NCBI RefSeq assembly: GCF_004339025.1
Contig: NZ_SMFT01000005.1
Span: 104,688-168,687 of the forward strand
Reading direction: 5' to 3'
From: Volucribacter psittacicida
GTDB taxonomy: Bacteria; Pseudomonadota; Gammaproteobacteria; Enterobacterales; Pasteurellaceae
DNA length: 64,000 nucleotides
Below are positions 47,114 through 56,366 of this stretch, piece after piece (the first letter of the stretch is position 1; each line of letters opens with the position of its first letter). A program made the position numbers and the translations under genes. The notes beneath the pieces were generated by a model. The model made no database searches. It was not told where the DNA came from and saw only the letters and a list, made by a program, of their open reading frames with translations.

Positions 47114-47632
47114 ATGAGTACACAGATTAATCAGATTGTGAATGCCAATGTGTATATTGATGGCAATTCGCTATTGGGTAAGGCGAAAGAGTTTAAATTG
47201 CCTGATATTGAATTTGAATTTATTGAGCATAAAGGCTTAGGTTTACATGGTACCTTAAAACTGCCCGCGGGGATTAATGCACTTGAGGGAGAAGTGACTT
47301 GGGATAGTTTCTATCCTGAAGTGCGGATTAAAACCACGAATCCTTATAAGAATGTGCAGTTAATGGCACGTTCTAATTTACAGGTGTTTGATGCCCGTGG
47401 TTTGGTGGCAGAAGAGCCAATGGTTACCATTATGAATGTGAGTTTTAGCAAAACCACAGGCGGTAGCTTAAAGAACAAGGAAGCCACCGAGCATAATGAT
47501 GCTTTCCAGATTTATTCTATTAAGCAAAGCGTGGCAGGCAGAGAAGTGTTCTTTGTGGATGTGTTTGCCAATATCTTCCGTATCAATGGCGAAGATGTGT
47601 TAGCCAAATACCGCACCAATATTGGGCAATAA
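47114..47632 (+). CDS. Tail tube protein (gpM-type, P2 FII family)
   Basis: 172 residues with the P2 FII-type pattern: INQIVNANVYIDGNSLLGKA, GTLKLPAGINALEGEVTW and a C-terminal VDVFANIFRINGEDVLA. AGGAGG upstream, 8 bases after the sheath. Confidence 0.92.
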   Translation: MSTQINQIVNANVYIDGNSLLGKAKEFKLPDIEFEFIEHKGLGLHGTLKLPAGINALEGEVTWDSFYPEVRIKTTNPYKNVQLMARSNLQVFDARGLVAEEPMVTIMNVSFSKTTGGSLKNKEATEHNDAFQIYSIKQSVAGREVFFVDVFANIFRINGEDVLAKYRTNIGQ

Positions 47633-47633
47633 T

Positions 47634-47653
47634 CTTTAAAGTCCTTTAAAAGC
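47634..47653 (+). promoter_or_regulatory. Late box 3 upstream of the tail chaperone
   Basis: CTTTAAAGTCCTTTAAAAGC, 19 of 20 identical to late box 2. It starts right after the tube stop codon. Confidence 0.55.
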
Positions 47654-47673
47654 CTTTTTTAAGCTGTTTGAGT

Positions 47674-47716
47674 AAACTCCTTGATGATGTTAATGATTAA
47701 CCTATTCAAGGAGTTT
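47674..47716 (+). promoter_or_regulatory. Hairpin enclosing the tail-chaperone ribosome site
   Basis: AAACTCCTTGA (47674-47684) pairs perfectly with TCAAGGAGTTT (47706-47716); an inner GTTAA/TTAAC adds pairs. It is followed by T residues and ATG 47721. The Shine-Dalgarno AAGGAG (47708-47713) lies in the stem, the same design as at the amidase. Confidence 0.7.
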
Positions 47717-47720
47717 TTTT

Positions 47721-48035
47721 ATGGCAAATACCGCTCAACAAGTATTAAACAACCTACGTGTTCAAACCACTTATCAGTTGAAATACCCTATCCATCAGCC
47801 TGATGGTTCAGTCATTGAATCTTTACAAATCCGCCGTATAAAAGGCAGAGATTTACGAGATTTTGAAAGCCAACAATTTGATACAGAAAAAGACAACATT
47901 AAAATGGCGAATTTCTATATTTGCCGATTAACCAATATTTTACCTGAAGATTTAGATGAAATGGATAATGAAGATATACAGGCAATGACCGAAATTATCA
48001 CTAAATTATTAACGGCGGGAAAGTCGGAAAATTAG
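47721..48035 (+). CDS. Tail assembly chaperone (gp41-like), unshifted product
   Basis: 104-residue short form: QVLNNLRVQTTYQLKYPIHQ, IRRIKGRDLRDFE and DMDNEDIQAMTEI-like end. It precedes the tape measure gene, where tailed phages encode overlapping chaperones. A -1 slip at 48017-48023 extends it. Confidence 0.85.
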   Translation: MANTAQQVLNNLRVQTTYQLKYPIHQPDGSVIESLQIRRIKGRDLRDFESQQFDTEKDNIKMANFYICRLTNILPEDLDEMDNEDIQAMTEIITKLLTAGKSEN

Positions 48036-48178
48036 CCGATTTGCAAGAAATCTTTGCGGATTTAGCATGGTGGTTCGGCTGGTCGCCCACAGAACTGATG
48101 GAATTAGATTTAGAGGATATTCCTAATTGGGTAGAACAGATGAACCGCCAAGTGAAAGCGGGTTATGTACGTTTATAA
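47721..48178 (+). CDS. Tail assembly chaperone, -1 frameshift fusion (gpE-type extension)
   Basis: At G GGA AAG (48017-48023, frame shown) a -1 slip lets translation continue through VGKLADLQEIFADLAWWFGW to VKAGYVRL at 48178, giving 152 residues. The extension matches the P2 gpE-type family (WWFGWSPTELMELDLEDI) and lacks its own start. GGGAAAG is the slippery sequence of the lambda G-GT shift. Confidence 0.8.
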
Positions 48179-48441
48179 AGTCCGTAACCCCATTCCATAA
48201 TTATTGCAAAGAGAAAAGATAAGGCGGCAACCACATAGCCAAGGGTTACGCCAAGTAATCCCACAACCAATGCCCAAATAAAGGTATAAATAAAGGCAAA
48301 AATGGACAGAGTCAGCATAGAGGCATCTACGGGTAATGCGGTCATAAGATAAAAAGCAAACCACAGAGCAAAGCCACCTACTGCACAGAAATATGTGGTT
48401 TTTGCAATAAGTTGAATGCGATCCATGTTCATTTTTTTCAT
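48163..48441 (-). CDS. Antisense membrane protein, moron candidate
   Basis: 92 residues on the strand opposite to all tail genes, between the chaperone and the tape measure. AAGGTGG lies 10 bases before ATG 48441. Three hydrophobic segments: TYFCAVGGFALWFAFYLMTA, LTLSIFAFIYTFIWALVVGL and LGVTLGYVVAALSFLFAIIM. Its end overlaps the gpE-type stop. Placement and orientation suggest a prophage-expressed gene such as superinfection exclusion; function is not known. Confidence 0.6.
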   Translation of the reverse strand: MKKMNMDRIQLIAKTTYFCAVGGFALWFAFYLMTALPVDASMLTLSIFAFIYTFIWALVVGLLGVTLGYVVAALSFLFAIIMEWGYGLYKRT

Positions 48442-48494
48442 CTGAATTTTCCCACCTTTATGAATTTCCTTTACTTTAACCTGAGAACGAATAA

Positions 48495-51443
48495 ATGGCA
48501 AATGAATTAGCAATTGGATTAGTCATTGGCGCAGCAATTCAAGGTTCATTCCAAGCTGCTTTTGGTAAAGCCCAACAAACTGTGGAGCGGTTAGGGAAGT
48601 CCTTGCATTCTGCCCATCAGCGTAATAATAAATTAAATAACCAAATAGAACGCTCACAACGTCGTCAGCGTGAGTTATGGCTAAAAATTTATCAGGCACA
48701 GCGTAATAATGCTCCAAATTTAGACCAATTAAAACGTCGTTATGAGCAAATTAAAAAGTCTTTAGCTGCGGCTCGGCAAGAACAGTTACGATTTAATGCG
48801 GCAATTGTTCAATCAGAAAAAAGTCAACAACGCTTAAGTAAAGCCATTTCTCGTCAACAAGAACATTTACAAAAACGTCAGGCGCTACGTGGCAGTATGG
48901 TTGAAACAGGTGCGCATGGTATGGCGGTGGCAATGCCAATTTGGAAGTCTGTGAAAACCTTTATTGAGCAAGAAGAAAGTGCTAATAACTTAAAAATTGC
49001 CATGATGAAAGCCGATGGTACTTTTGGTGAGTTTGAACAAATAGCAAAAATTGCGGGGGATTTAGGGCGTGATTTGCCTGGGACGAGAAAAGATTTTTAT
49101 GATTTAGCACGAGCATTAAAAAATCAAGGTATTCGTGATGACACCTTACTTAATGGCGGATTACAGACTTCAGCTAAGCTCAATGTATTACTGGATATGG
49201 ATCAAGCCTCTGGTGGGGAGTTTTTTGCCAAGATGCTTGAAGCTCATGATTTATCGGAAAAAGATATTGACTTGGTAGCTGATGATTTGCAAAAAGCCAT
49301 GTTTGCGGCTGGTATGAATAAAGAGCAAATGTATGGGGCAATGTCTTATTATGCCTCTAATGTGCGTTCAATGAAGCTTACTGGACGAGAGAATACGCAA
49401 AAAATCTTTGCCATTGAAGGCTTAGCTGCCCAACAAGGTATGGAGGGGACTTCATTCGGTACGGGCTTTTCTACCATGTTAGATCGTATGAATAAAGGTC
49501 CTAAAATGTTAGCTGAAGCGAAAAAGGGAATGAAAGCGGAAGCCGCAGATATTATGGACAAAAGTGGGGTCGCCTTTGAGTTTTGGGATAAAAAAGGCAA
49601 CTTCAAAGGCATCAATGGCATGATGGCGGAGTTAGAAAAGTTAGATATTATCCGCCAAAAATTTGGCGATGAAGGGGCTGGCTTAGTCGCTGAAGGGCTA
49701 TTTGGGGTTGAAGGAAAACGGCTGGCATTGCTTTTAGCTGAAAAAGGACAAAAAGGGCTTGATGAATTTTTAGCAAAAATGCAAGAACAAGCCACTTTAG
49801 AAGAGCGTATCGCCCAAAAAACCTCAACCTTAGCTTCTGCATTAGAACAACTCGGAGGGGTATGGGAAAGTACCGTTGGTAGTTTTGGCTCAGCTTTTGC
49901 CCAGGATATTAAACGCTTTGCTAATGAAGCACAGGTATTTATTGAAAACCGTCTTACACCTTGGATAGAACAAAATAAAGGGCTGATTAAAACTGTTGCT
50001 GGCGTTATTGGGGGCTTGCTGGCAATGAAATTGGGCATTTTAGGTATTGGCTATGCTGTCAATTTAGCCATATCACCGTTTATTTCATTATGGACCATTG
50101 GCTCTAAAATTAATGCAGTGTTTAATTTAATGCGTTTAGCTCATGCTTCAGGGCAATTTGCTAAAGTAAGTAAAGCCGCACTATTTTTATCAAAGGGAAT
50201 TGGTTTAGTTAAAGTCGCTGTTGTGGCGTTAGGACGTGCGTTAATGACGAACCCCATTGGCTTAGTAATCACCGCCATTGGTATTGCCGCTTTTGTTATC
50301 TACCAATACTGGGAACCCATTAAAGGCTTTTTTAGCCAACTGTGGGAAAAAGTAAAAAATATCTTTAGCCAATTCTGGCAGTTTGCTTGCAATCTTTGGA
50401 ATGGGATTACAGGCATCTGGTCGGCAGTTTGGGATGGGGTCAGCAATTATTTTTCAGGCATTTGGCAAACTATTCAGGCGTTATTTAGTGGCAATTTCTC
50501 GGTGTTAGGGGATTTGATTTTAGCCTTTAATCCCTTGAGTTTGTTTACTACGGTTTTTTCCAGTGTGTTGTCCTATTTTGGCATTAATTTACCCAATGAA
50601 TTTACCAACTTTGGTAAAAACATTATTGATGGTTTAGTGAATGGGATTAAAAATACTTGGGAATCCGCAAAAAATGTTGTTGCTGAATTGGGTTCTGGCA
50701 TTAAAAACTGGTTTGCCGAAAAGCTCGGCATTCATTCGCCAAGTCGAGTATTTATGGGCTTTGGGGAAAATACGGTGCAGGGGCTTGCGATTGGGCTTAG
50801 CCAAACAGCAGGACAGGCAATAGGTGTGGTTGATAAGCTCAGTGATAATATGCAATCGGCAATCAGTACACCAATCATTGCCCCAGCTTTGGAGATGACA
50901 CAACTTGCGAGTAAAGCCATTGAGCCAGCCTTAAAACCTATGCCGCCAACGGTACCCGCTAAAATCACACAGACGCGTCCGTCTAAAGCCACGAAGCGCT
51001 TACCGCAGGTCGTGGAGGCTCAACCTGTATTTAGTACCAATATGGCAATGACGGCTCCACAATCAGGCGGTTTTTGGTCAAACCTTTGGCAAAAAACCAA
51101 AGACTTTGGCAAGTCATTGGTAGATTGGTTTCGCCCAACACAAACTTTAGCAAGAACACAAGATTGGCGAACGCCGAGTTTTAATCCTAAAGGCAGTGAA
51201 ACTTCACAAGGGCATTATCGTTCCTTACGCCAGCAATATCAGCAACGGCAAGCCAATTCTGCAGGGCAACAAGGGATTACTATTCATTTTAACCCCACTA
51301 TTCAGCTGAATGGCAATCAGGATAAGGCAGGGATTTTAAACGACCTTCAACAGGGCTTAAATTTGAGTTTAAGGGAGCTTGAAGAGCTGATTATCCGTAC
51401 CATGAACCATTATCAAGATGGACGCAGACGGAGGGCATATTAA
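48495..51443 (+). CDS. Tail tape measure protein
   Basis: 982 residues, the longest tail gene but one. N-terminal coiled coil (about 20-130), a TP901-type core (GTRKDFYDLARALKNQGIRD) and hydrophobic segments around 500-610 (VIGGLLAMKLGILGIGYAVN). It sets tail length. Confidence 0.93.
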   Translation: MANELAIGLVIGAAIQGSFQAAFGKAQQTVERLGKSLHSAHQRNNKLNNQIERSQRRQRELWLKIYQAQRNNAPNLDQLKRRYEQIKKSLAAARQEQLRFNAAIVQSEKSQQRLSKAISRQQEHLQKRQALRGSMVETGAHGMAVAMPIWKSVKTFIEQEESANNLKIAMMKADGTFGEFEQIAKIAGDLGRDLPGTRKDFYDLARALKNQGIRDDTLLNGGLQTSAKLNVLLDMDQASGGEFFAKMLEAHDLSEKDIDLVADDLQKAMFAAGMNKEQMYGAMSYYASNVRSMKLTGRENTQKIFAIEGLAAQQGMEGTSFGTGFSTMLDRMNKGPKMLAEAKKGMKAEAADIMDKSGVAFEFWDKKGNFKGINGMMAELEKLDIIRQKFGDEGAGLVAEGLFGVEGKRLALLLAEKGQKGLDEFLAKMQEQATLEERIAQKTSTLASALEQLGGVWESTVGSFGSAFAQDIKRFANEAQVFIENRLTPWIEQNKGLIKTVAGVIGGLLAMKLGILGIGYAVNLAISPFISLWTIGSKINAVFNLMRLAHASGQFAKVSKAALFLSKGIGLVKVAVVALGRALMTNPIGLVITAIGIAAFVIYQYWEPIKGFFSQLWEKVKNIFSQFWQFACNLWNGITGIWSAVWDGVSNYFSGIWQTIQALFSGNFSVLGDLILAFNPLSLFTTVFSSVLSYFGINLPNEFTNFGKNIIDGLVNGIKNTWESAKNVVAELGSGIKNWFAEKLGIHSPSRVFMGFGENTVQGLAIGLSQTAGQAIGVVDKLSDNMQSAISTPIIAPALEMTQLASKAIEPALKPMPPTVPAKITQTRPSKATKRLPQVVEAQPVFSTNMAMTAPQSGGFWSNLWQKTKDFGKSLVDWFRPTQTLARTQDWRTPSFNPKGSETSQGHYRSLRQQYQQRQANSAGQQGITIHFNPTIQLNGNQDKAGILNDLQQGLNLSLRELEELIIRTMNHYQDGRRRRAY

Positions 51444-52381
51444 TGTATTGTCTATTAGGTAACATTGCCTTTGAACCCATTGATCTCACAGAGTTTAGCG
51501 AAACCCATGGGGCAAATTTTGCAGAACATCAAGTGCTGGAGGGAAAGCCCCGTCTGCAAGCCATGGGTGAGCAATTAATTGAATTAAGTTTTGCTTTGCG
51601 GCTACATTATAAAATTGGCGGGGTGGAAAGCCGTTATCAAGCCTTGTTGAAAGCACAAAGCCAACAGCAAGCCCTCGCGTTAATTTGGGGGCGAGGCAAA
51701 TATAAGGGCAACTTTGTGATCACCAGCATTACCTCCACTACCCTTTATACTGACGCACGAGGCAATGCCTTATGCCGTGAGTTAAAAATTCAGCTTAAAG
51801 AATTTGTTGGTGACCCTCAACAGAGCCTGTTAGGCGAGGCATTAAATTTGGGCGGAAAATCCTTGCTAGGGTCTATTTTACCTGAAAGCGTGACCAATGC
51901 GTTATCAGAGGTAAAAAGTGCGGTCAATAAAGGGGTAGAAATTTATCAGCAAGGCAAACGCTTAGTCAATGAAGCACAGAATACCTTAGCCATCGCCAAA
52001 CAAATGGTCAATGATCCAAGTTTAGCTTTGGCTTATTTGCCCAGTGCATTAAATAGTCTGGGTGGTGCCTTGGGGGGCTTTGGCGAGGTAACAGGTATGG
52101 GCGGTATTTTTGAGGGGATTGCAGAGGTTTTACCTGCGGTGAGCGGTTTTGTGCAAGAGGTGGGCGAGATTTATAGCGACGTTTCCCAAGTTTATCAAGA
52201 AGTCAATCAGGTGGTGAGCAGTGCAAAGCAAGATTGGCATCGCCTATTTGATAGCACTGAAACTCACTTTAATCAGATCAACCATCGTTTTGAGGTTATC
52301 GCCCCTAAAGTGGCGGAGATGACCGCTTGGATAGTCATTCGTGCTGATGAGGAAGATGATGACACAACAAACCTTACTTAA
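51443..52381 (+). CDS. Tail protein U (P2 gpU) with long C-terminal extension
   Basis: 312 residues; the first 130 (CLLGNIAFEPIDLTEFSETH, ALIWGRGKYKGNFVITSITS) are gpU-like. The following ~180 residues are Gly/Ala/Ser rich (LGGALGGFGEVTGMGGIFEG) and more typical of Mu-like gp43. Overlaps the tape measure stop. Confidence 0.85.
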   Translation: MYCLLGNIAFEPIDLTEFSETHGANFAEHQVLEGKPRLQAMGEQLIELSFALRLHYKIGGVESRYQALLKAQSQQQALALIWGRGKYKGNFVITSITSTTLYTDARGNALCRELKIQLKEFVGDPQQSLLGEALNLGGKSLLGSILPESVTNALSEVKSAVNKGVEIYQQGKRLVNEAQNTLAIAKQMVNDPSLALAYLPSALNSLGGALGGFGEVTGMGGIFEGIAEVLPAVSGFVQEVGEIYSDVSQVYQEVNQVVSSAKQDWHRLFDSTETHFNQINHRFEVIAPKVAEMTAWIVIRADEEDDDTTNLT

Positions 52382-52595
52382 ACATATTGTCAAACAAGGC
52401 GAGCGTTGGGATTTACTCAGTTATCAATATTATGGCAATGCCTTTGATTATAACCGTATTATTGATGCCAATCCGCATATTAGCTTTTGTGAAGTGTTGC
52501 CCACAGGGGCGGTGATTTATATTCCTGTGTTAAATGTGAAACCGACCCATAATGCGAATATGCCCCCTTGGTTACGAGGAGTAAACCATGATTAA
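52359..52595 (+). CDS. Tail protein X (LysM-like)
   Basis: 78 residues of the P2 gpX family: VKQGERWDLLSYQYYGNAFD and PTGAVIYIPVLN. The start is inside the gpU-like gene; ATG 52359 has GAGG at six bases. Cell-wall-binding type fold at the tail tip. Confidence 0.88.
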   Translation: MTQQTLLKHIVKQGERWDLLSYQYYGNAFDYNRIIDANPHISFCEVLPTGAVIYIPVLNVKPTHNANMPPWLRGVNHD

Positions 52596-53664
52596 GGTCG
52601 CCAAACCTGATTTTTCGTTATTTTATGAAAAAACCAATATTACCGCAGAGATTGAGCCTTATTTGATTGAGCTGAGTTATACCGATTATTTAGAGGGGCA
52701 ATCTGATGAATTAACGGTCAAATTTGAAGATATTGCAGGTAAATGGATTCGTGCTTGGTTTCCGACCCAAGGGGATAAATTGCTGGCAGCAATTGGCTAT
52801 CAAGGACAGCAGCTTGTGGAGATTGGGGCGTTTGAAATTGATGAGGTGGAATATTATTACAAGCCTACTTATCTTTGCTTGAAGGCGTTAAGTACAGGGA
52901 TTAGTCGGGCTAATCGCACCTTAAAACCGAAAGCCTATGAGAACACGACCCTTGCACAGATTGTGGCAAAGGTGGCGGCAAATTTAAAGCTCAAGGTGGT
53001 GGGAACCATTAAGCCTATTCCGATTAAACGCATTACCCAATATCAAGAGCGTGATGTGGAATTTTTAACCCGTCTTGCCCGAGAATATCATCATAGCTTT
53101 AAAATTGTCGGCGATCAGTTAGTGTTTACCGATAAAAATGCGTTGGGGCAAAGTGAAGCGGTGCTGATTTTAGAAGAGCAGGATACGATTTCTCTGCGTT
53201 TGCGTGATCGGATTAAAGATACCGCGAAAAGCGTGAATATTAGTGGTTTTGATACAAATGGTAAAAAATTATTGAAAAAAACGCAAAAAACCACCGCACT
53301 TCGTCCTGATATGCCCCAAGCCACGCCCGCCAGTGGCGATGAGTTAGTGGTAGTAGCTCGTGGCGAGAGTGTAGAGCAAATTGAAGCACGTGGGCAATCC
53401 GCTTTAGCTGAGCAAAATGAAGATCAATGTGCAGGCGAGATTAAGTTAGTGGGCAATCCCGAGCTGGTGGCAGGGGCAACCATTGTCCTGCGTAACCTTG
53501 GCGTGTTTTCAGGGAAATATTTGATTAAGTCTTCCAGACATACCCTTAGCCGAGGACAGGGTTATACCACAGATATTGAGATCAGAATGATTGAATTTAT
53601 TCCCGATGATTTACAAGCGGAAGAGGATTTGGCAGAAGAGGAGATAGACGATGAAAACCCATAA
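52588..53664 (+). CDS. Baseplate hub protein, late control D family
   Basis: 358 residues of the P2 gpD/Mu gp44 class: PYLIELSYTDYLEGQSDELT, WIRAWFPTQGDKL, FLTRLAREYHHSFKI, and GQSALAEQNEDQCAGEIK. Forms the hub above the spike. Contains an uptake sequence at 53293. Overlaps X by eight bases. Confidence 0.92.
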   Translation: MIKVAKPDFSLFYEKTNITAEIEPYLIELSYTDYLEGQSDELTVKFEDIAGKWIRAWFPTQGDKLLAAIGYQGQQLVEIGAFEIDEVEYYYKPTYLCLKALSTGISRANRTLKPKAYENTTLAQIVAKVAANLKLKVVGTIKPIPIKRITQYQERDVEFLTRLAREYHHSFKIVGDQLVFTDKNALGQSEAVLILEEQDTISLRLRDRIKDTAKSVNISGFDTNGKKLLKKTQKTTALRPDMPQATPASGDELVVVARGESVEQIEARGQSALAEQNEDQCAGEIKLVGNPELVAGATIVLRNLGVFSGKYLIKSSRHTLSRGQGYTTDIEIRMIEFIPDDLQAEEDLAEEEIDDENP

Positions 53665-54265
53665 TTTTACCGCGACGTTTCAGCAAGGGTTAGTGAGTGC
53701 GGTGGACGCCGCCAATCATCGGGTGCGTTGTACACTGCCCGCCCTTGAGGATTTAGAAACCGACTGGCTCCCCTTTTTAACGCCCAATGCTGGGGGAAAT
53801 CAATTTTATTGCTTGCCTGATGTGGGGGAGCTAGTGGCGATTTTATTGGATGCACAAGGAGAAAGCGGTTGTGTATTGGGGACGATTTATAATGCGCAAG
53901 ATCCAACCCCTGCTGCCAGTGGCGATATTTGGATGAAAAAATTTCGCAATGGTACGGTAATTTCTCACGACAGACGCACAGGCGATATTTTAATTCAAGC
54001 CACAGGGAAAATTACACTGGTTTCGCCTACCTTAGTCACCATTGATAGCCCTGACACCAAAACCACAGGCAATTTGTTGGTAGAAGGTTCATTAACCTAT
54101 ATGCAAGGTATGACAGGCAACGGCGGAGCAAATGGGGCAACGGCAGTCATTAATGGCGCTTTACAAACCCATGGCGGCGATATTAAAGCCGATAATATCA
54201 GTTTGAAAGCTCATAAACACCGAGAGCAGGGCGATGGTAACCTGACTTCTGATGCTCAACCTTAA
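53651..54265 (+). CDS. Baseplate spike protein V (gp45)
   Basis: 204 residues: OB-fold part (GLVSAVDAANHRVRCTLPAL), then a beta-helix ending in HKHREQGDG, whose HxH could bind the metal at the spike tip as in P2 V. Overlaps the hub gene by 14 bases. Confidence 0.92.
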   Translation: MKTHNFTATFQQGLVSAVDAANHRVRCTLPALEDLETDWLPFLTPNAGGNQFYCLPDVGELVAILLDAQGESGCVLGTIYNAQDPTPAASGDIWMKKFRNGTVISHDRRTGDILIQATGKITLVSPTLVTIDSPDTKTTGNLLVEGSLTYMQGMTGNGGANGATAVINGALQTHGGDIKADNISLKAHKHREQGDGNLTSDAQP

Positions 54266-54268
54266 AAT

Positions 54269-54288
54269 CTTTAAACCCCTTTAAAATC
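54269..54288 (+). promoter_or_regulatory. Late box 4 upstream of gp46-like gene
   Basis: CTTTAAACCCCTTTAAAATC, identical over all 20 bases to late box 1 some 19 kb away. It lies just past the spike stop codon. Confidence 0.55.
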
Positions 54289-54297
54289 AATTCCATT

Positions 54298-54323
54298 CAT
54301 AGCCCGTTATGCTAAGGGCTATG
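54298..54323 (+). promoter_or_regulatory. Start-codon hairpin of the gp46-like gene
   Basis: CATAGCCC (54298-54305) pairs perfectly with GGGCTATG (54316-54323). The likely start ATG (54321-54323) is at the foot of the stem, and AAGGG is in the stem. Confidence 0.6.
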
Positions 54324-54689
54324 AACACACAAACATTAATCAGTACACACTGGCAACTTGCCCCTAGCTCTGAACATCAATCGGTGGTAGCGGGCATTGA
54401 TGATATTCATTTATGTATTGCCAACATTCTCAACACCCTAAAAGGGAGCGATATTTTACGCCCAGATTTCGGCAGCGATCATTTCCAATATCTTGACTAC
54501 CCAGAAGATATTGCCATTCCTCATTTTGTGCGTGAAATCACTATGGCATTACAGCAATGGGAAAAACGGATTAAGGTGGATGAAGTGTTGGTATCAGGGC
54601 AAGCCCCGCATTTTGTGTTTAGCATTAAATGGTCATTAACCGAAGATGTTTACCGCGAAATCTATCAAACGCAGGTGGAGGTAAGATGA
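54321..54689 (+). CDS. Baseplate protein W, GPW/gp25 family (gp46)
   Basis: 122 residues of the gp25-like lysozyme-fold family: ANILNTLKGSDILRPDFGSD and DIAIPHFVREITMALQQWE. ATG 54321 is chosen by the AAGGG before it; ATG 54309 is an in-frame alternative with no ribosome site. Overlaps the next gene as ATGA. Confidence 0.9.
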   Translation: MNTQTLISTHWQLAPSSEHQSVVAGIDDIHLCIANILNTLKGSDILRPDFGSDHFQYLDYPEDIAIPHFVREITMALQQWEKRIKVDEVLVSGQAPHFVFSIKWSLTEDVYREIYQTQVEVR

Positions 54690-55792
54690 AACGTGAAGAA
54701 GTCAAAATCGTTGCTGAAGAGGTGAAAACGATTTTAGCGGATGCCATCGCCGATTATGAACAACGCACAGGCAAAACCCTACAACCTGCCCATATTGAGC
54801 GGTCTATTATTCAAACCTATGCCTATCGTGAACTGCTGGTGCGAAAAGGCATTAATGAAGCCTTTCTACAAACCTTTCCCCAGTTTGCCACAGGACTCGC
54901 CTTGGATTTATGTGGCGAGACTATGGGCTGTTACCGATTGCAAAATACCCCTGCTCGTTGTGTTTTAAAGTTTAGTGTAAAAGGCGAGCATAGTGCCATT
55001 GTTATTCCTAAAGGCACAGTAGTGGCGGTCAATGAGAATTTATTTTTTCAAACGTTAAATGATGATGTGATCACCCCTTTGATTTCCTATGTGGAGATCG
55101 AGGCGGAATGTAATCAAACAGGGCGTGAGGGCAATGGTTGGGAAGTAGGGCGAGTGAAACAGCTTAAAACTGCCCTGAATACACAAAGCAGCGTTGAGGT
55201 GAGCAATATTGATATTACCAGCGGCGGTTTAACCACAGAAAGCGATGACGATTACCGCCAACGCATTTTAGCCGCACCCGAAGCCTTTAGTACGTGCGGC
55301 TCTATTGCCGCTTATGATTACCACGTCCGAGCGGTTTCGCAAGCCATTGCCGATGTGAATGTGGCAACTCCTAAAGGGGGATTGGTGCGGATCACTGTAT
55401 TAACCAAACAGGGGCAACCTGATGATCGTCTGTTGAAAGAGATTGCTCAATATGTCAGTGCGGAAAAACGCCGACCATTATGCGACAGTGTTGAGGTGGT
55501 GGCTCCTGTTAAAAAGGACTATCGCATTCACGCCCAATTAACCTTATTTGAGGGCTTTAGAGAGGATATTGTCAAAACTAAAGCCCGTGATGCCCTGCAA
55601 CAATTTTTAGCAGAAAAAACCAAAAAATTAGGGTTAGATGTAGTACCCAGTGCCATTATTTCTGCTTTGCGGGTTGAGGGAGTTTACGACGTGGCTTTAT
55701 TAAGCCCAGCCAAAATGATTATTGAGGAAAATCAGTGGGCAAACTGTAGTGCGATTACCATTGATGTACTGGAGGAAAGAACTCGTGGCTAA
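54686..55792 (+). CDS. Baseplate protein J (gp47)
   Basis: 368 residues of the baseplate J family: TEYAYRELL-type helix (IIQTYAYRELLVRKGINEAF), DITSGGLTTESDDDYRQRIL and YDYHVRAVSQAIADVNVATP. The start ATG 54686 overlaps the gp46-like stop. Confidence 0.93.
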   Translation: MKREEVKIVAEEVKTILADAIADYEQRTGKTLQPAHIERSIIQTYAYRELLVRKGINEAFLQTFPQFATGLALDLCGETMGCYRLQNTPARCVLKFSVKGEHSAIVIPKGTVVAVNENLFFQTLNDDVITPLISYVEIEAECNQTGREGNGWEVGRVKQLKTALNTQSSVEVSNIDITSGGLTTESDDDYRQRILAAPEAFSTCGSIAAYDYHVRAVSQAIADVNVATPKGGLVRITVLTKQGQPDDRLLKEIAQYVSAEKRRPLCDSVEVVAPVKKDYRIHAQLTLFEGFREDIVKTKARDALQQFLAEKTKKLGLDVVPSAIISALRVEGVYDVALLSPAKMIIEENQWANCSAITIDVLEERTRG

Positions 55793-56354
55793 ACTCACTT
55801 ATCCGTCCATTATCGCTGCTGACTCAAAATACACCGCATTGGCGGAATTGGGCAAACGCCTTAATTTACCGCAGAAACGGCAGATTATGACTAATTTAGT
55901 GGAGTTATTAGACGATAAATTTATTGATATTTTAGCGGAAAAATGGAGCGTAACAGGCTATGACGGTTTATTGGTGGCGGAAAGTAATAGCACTAAAACC
56001 AGTTTAATTCGTCACGCGGTACAGTTACACCGTTTTAAAGGCACGCCTTGGAGCATTAGGGAAATATTGCGTACTTTGGGCTTTGGCGATATTGAAATTG
56101 ATGAGGGGTTAAAAGCGAGGGATTACACTTCCAATCAGGTGGTCGCCAAAATTCCTAAAGAGGAGCATTGGGCTTGTTATGCTATTCGCTTATCGCAACC
56201 TATTACCAATGATCAGGCAAGCCATATTCGTAAAACCTTAATCAATTTCGCCCCCGCACGTTGTATTTTGGCGGTGTTAGATTACAAGGCGGTGCCAATT
56301 CGTTACAACAATAAGGTGAAATACGACGGCAAATATAATCATGGCTCAGCTTAG
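55785..56354 (+). CDS. Tail protein I (gp48)
   Basis: 189 residues starting at GTG 55785 (AKLTYPSIIAADSKYTALAE), with GGAGG ten bases before and overlap with J. P2 gpI family, which links baseplate and fibre: LVAESNSTKTSLIRHAVQLH, KGTPWSIREILRTLGFG. Confidence 0.9.
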   Translation: MAKLTYPSIIAADSKYTALAELGKRLNLPQKRQIMTNLVELLDDKFIDILAEKWSVTGYDGLLVAESNSTKTSLIRHAVQLHRFKGTPWSIREILRTLGFGDIEIDEGLKARDYTSNQVVAKIPKEEHWACYAIRLSQPITNDQASHIRKTLINFAPARCILAVLDYKAVPIRYNNKVKYDGKYNHGSA

Positions 56355-56366
56355 TGGAGAGACTTT

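Noticed and set aside
48442..48513. Longer start for the antisense membrane gene
   Set aside because: The additional 24 codons overlap the tape measure start and lack a ribosome site; ATG 48441 has one.
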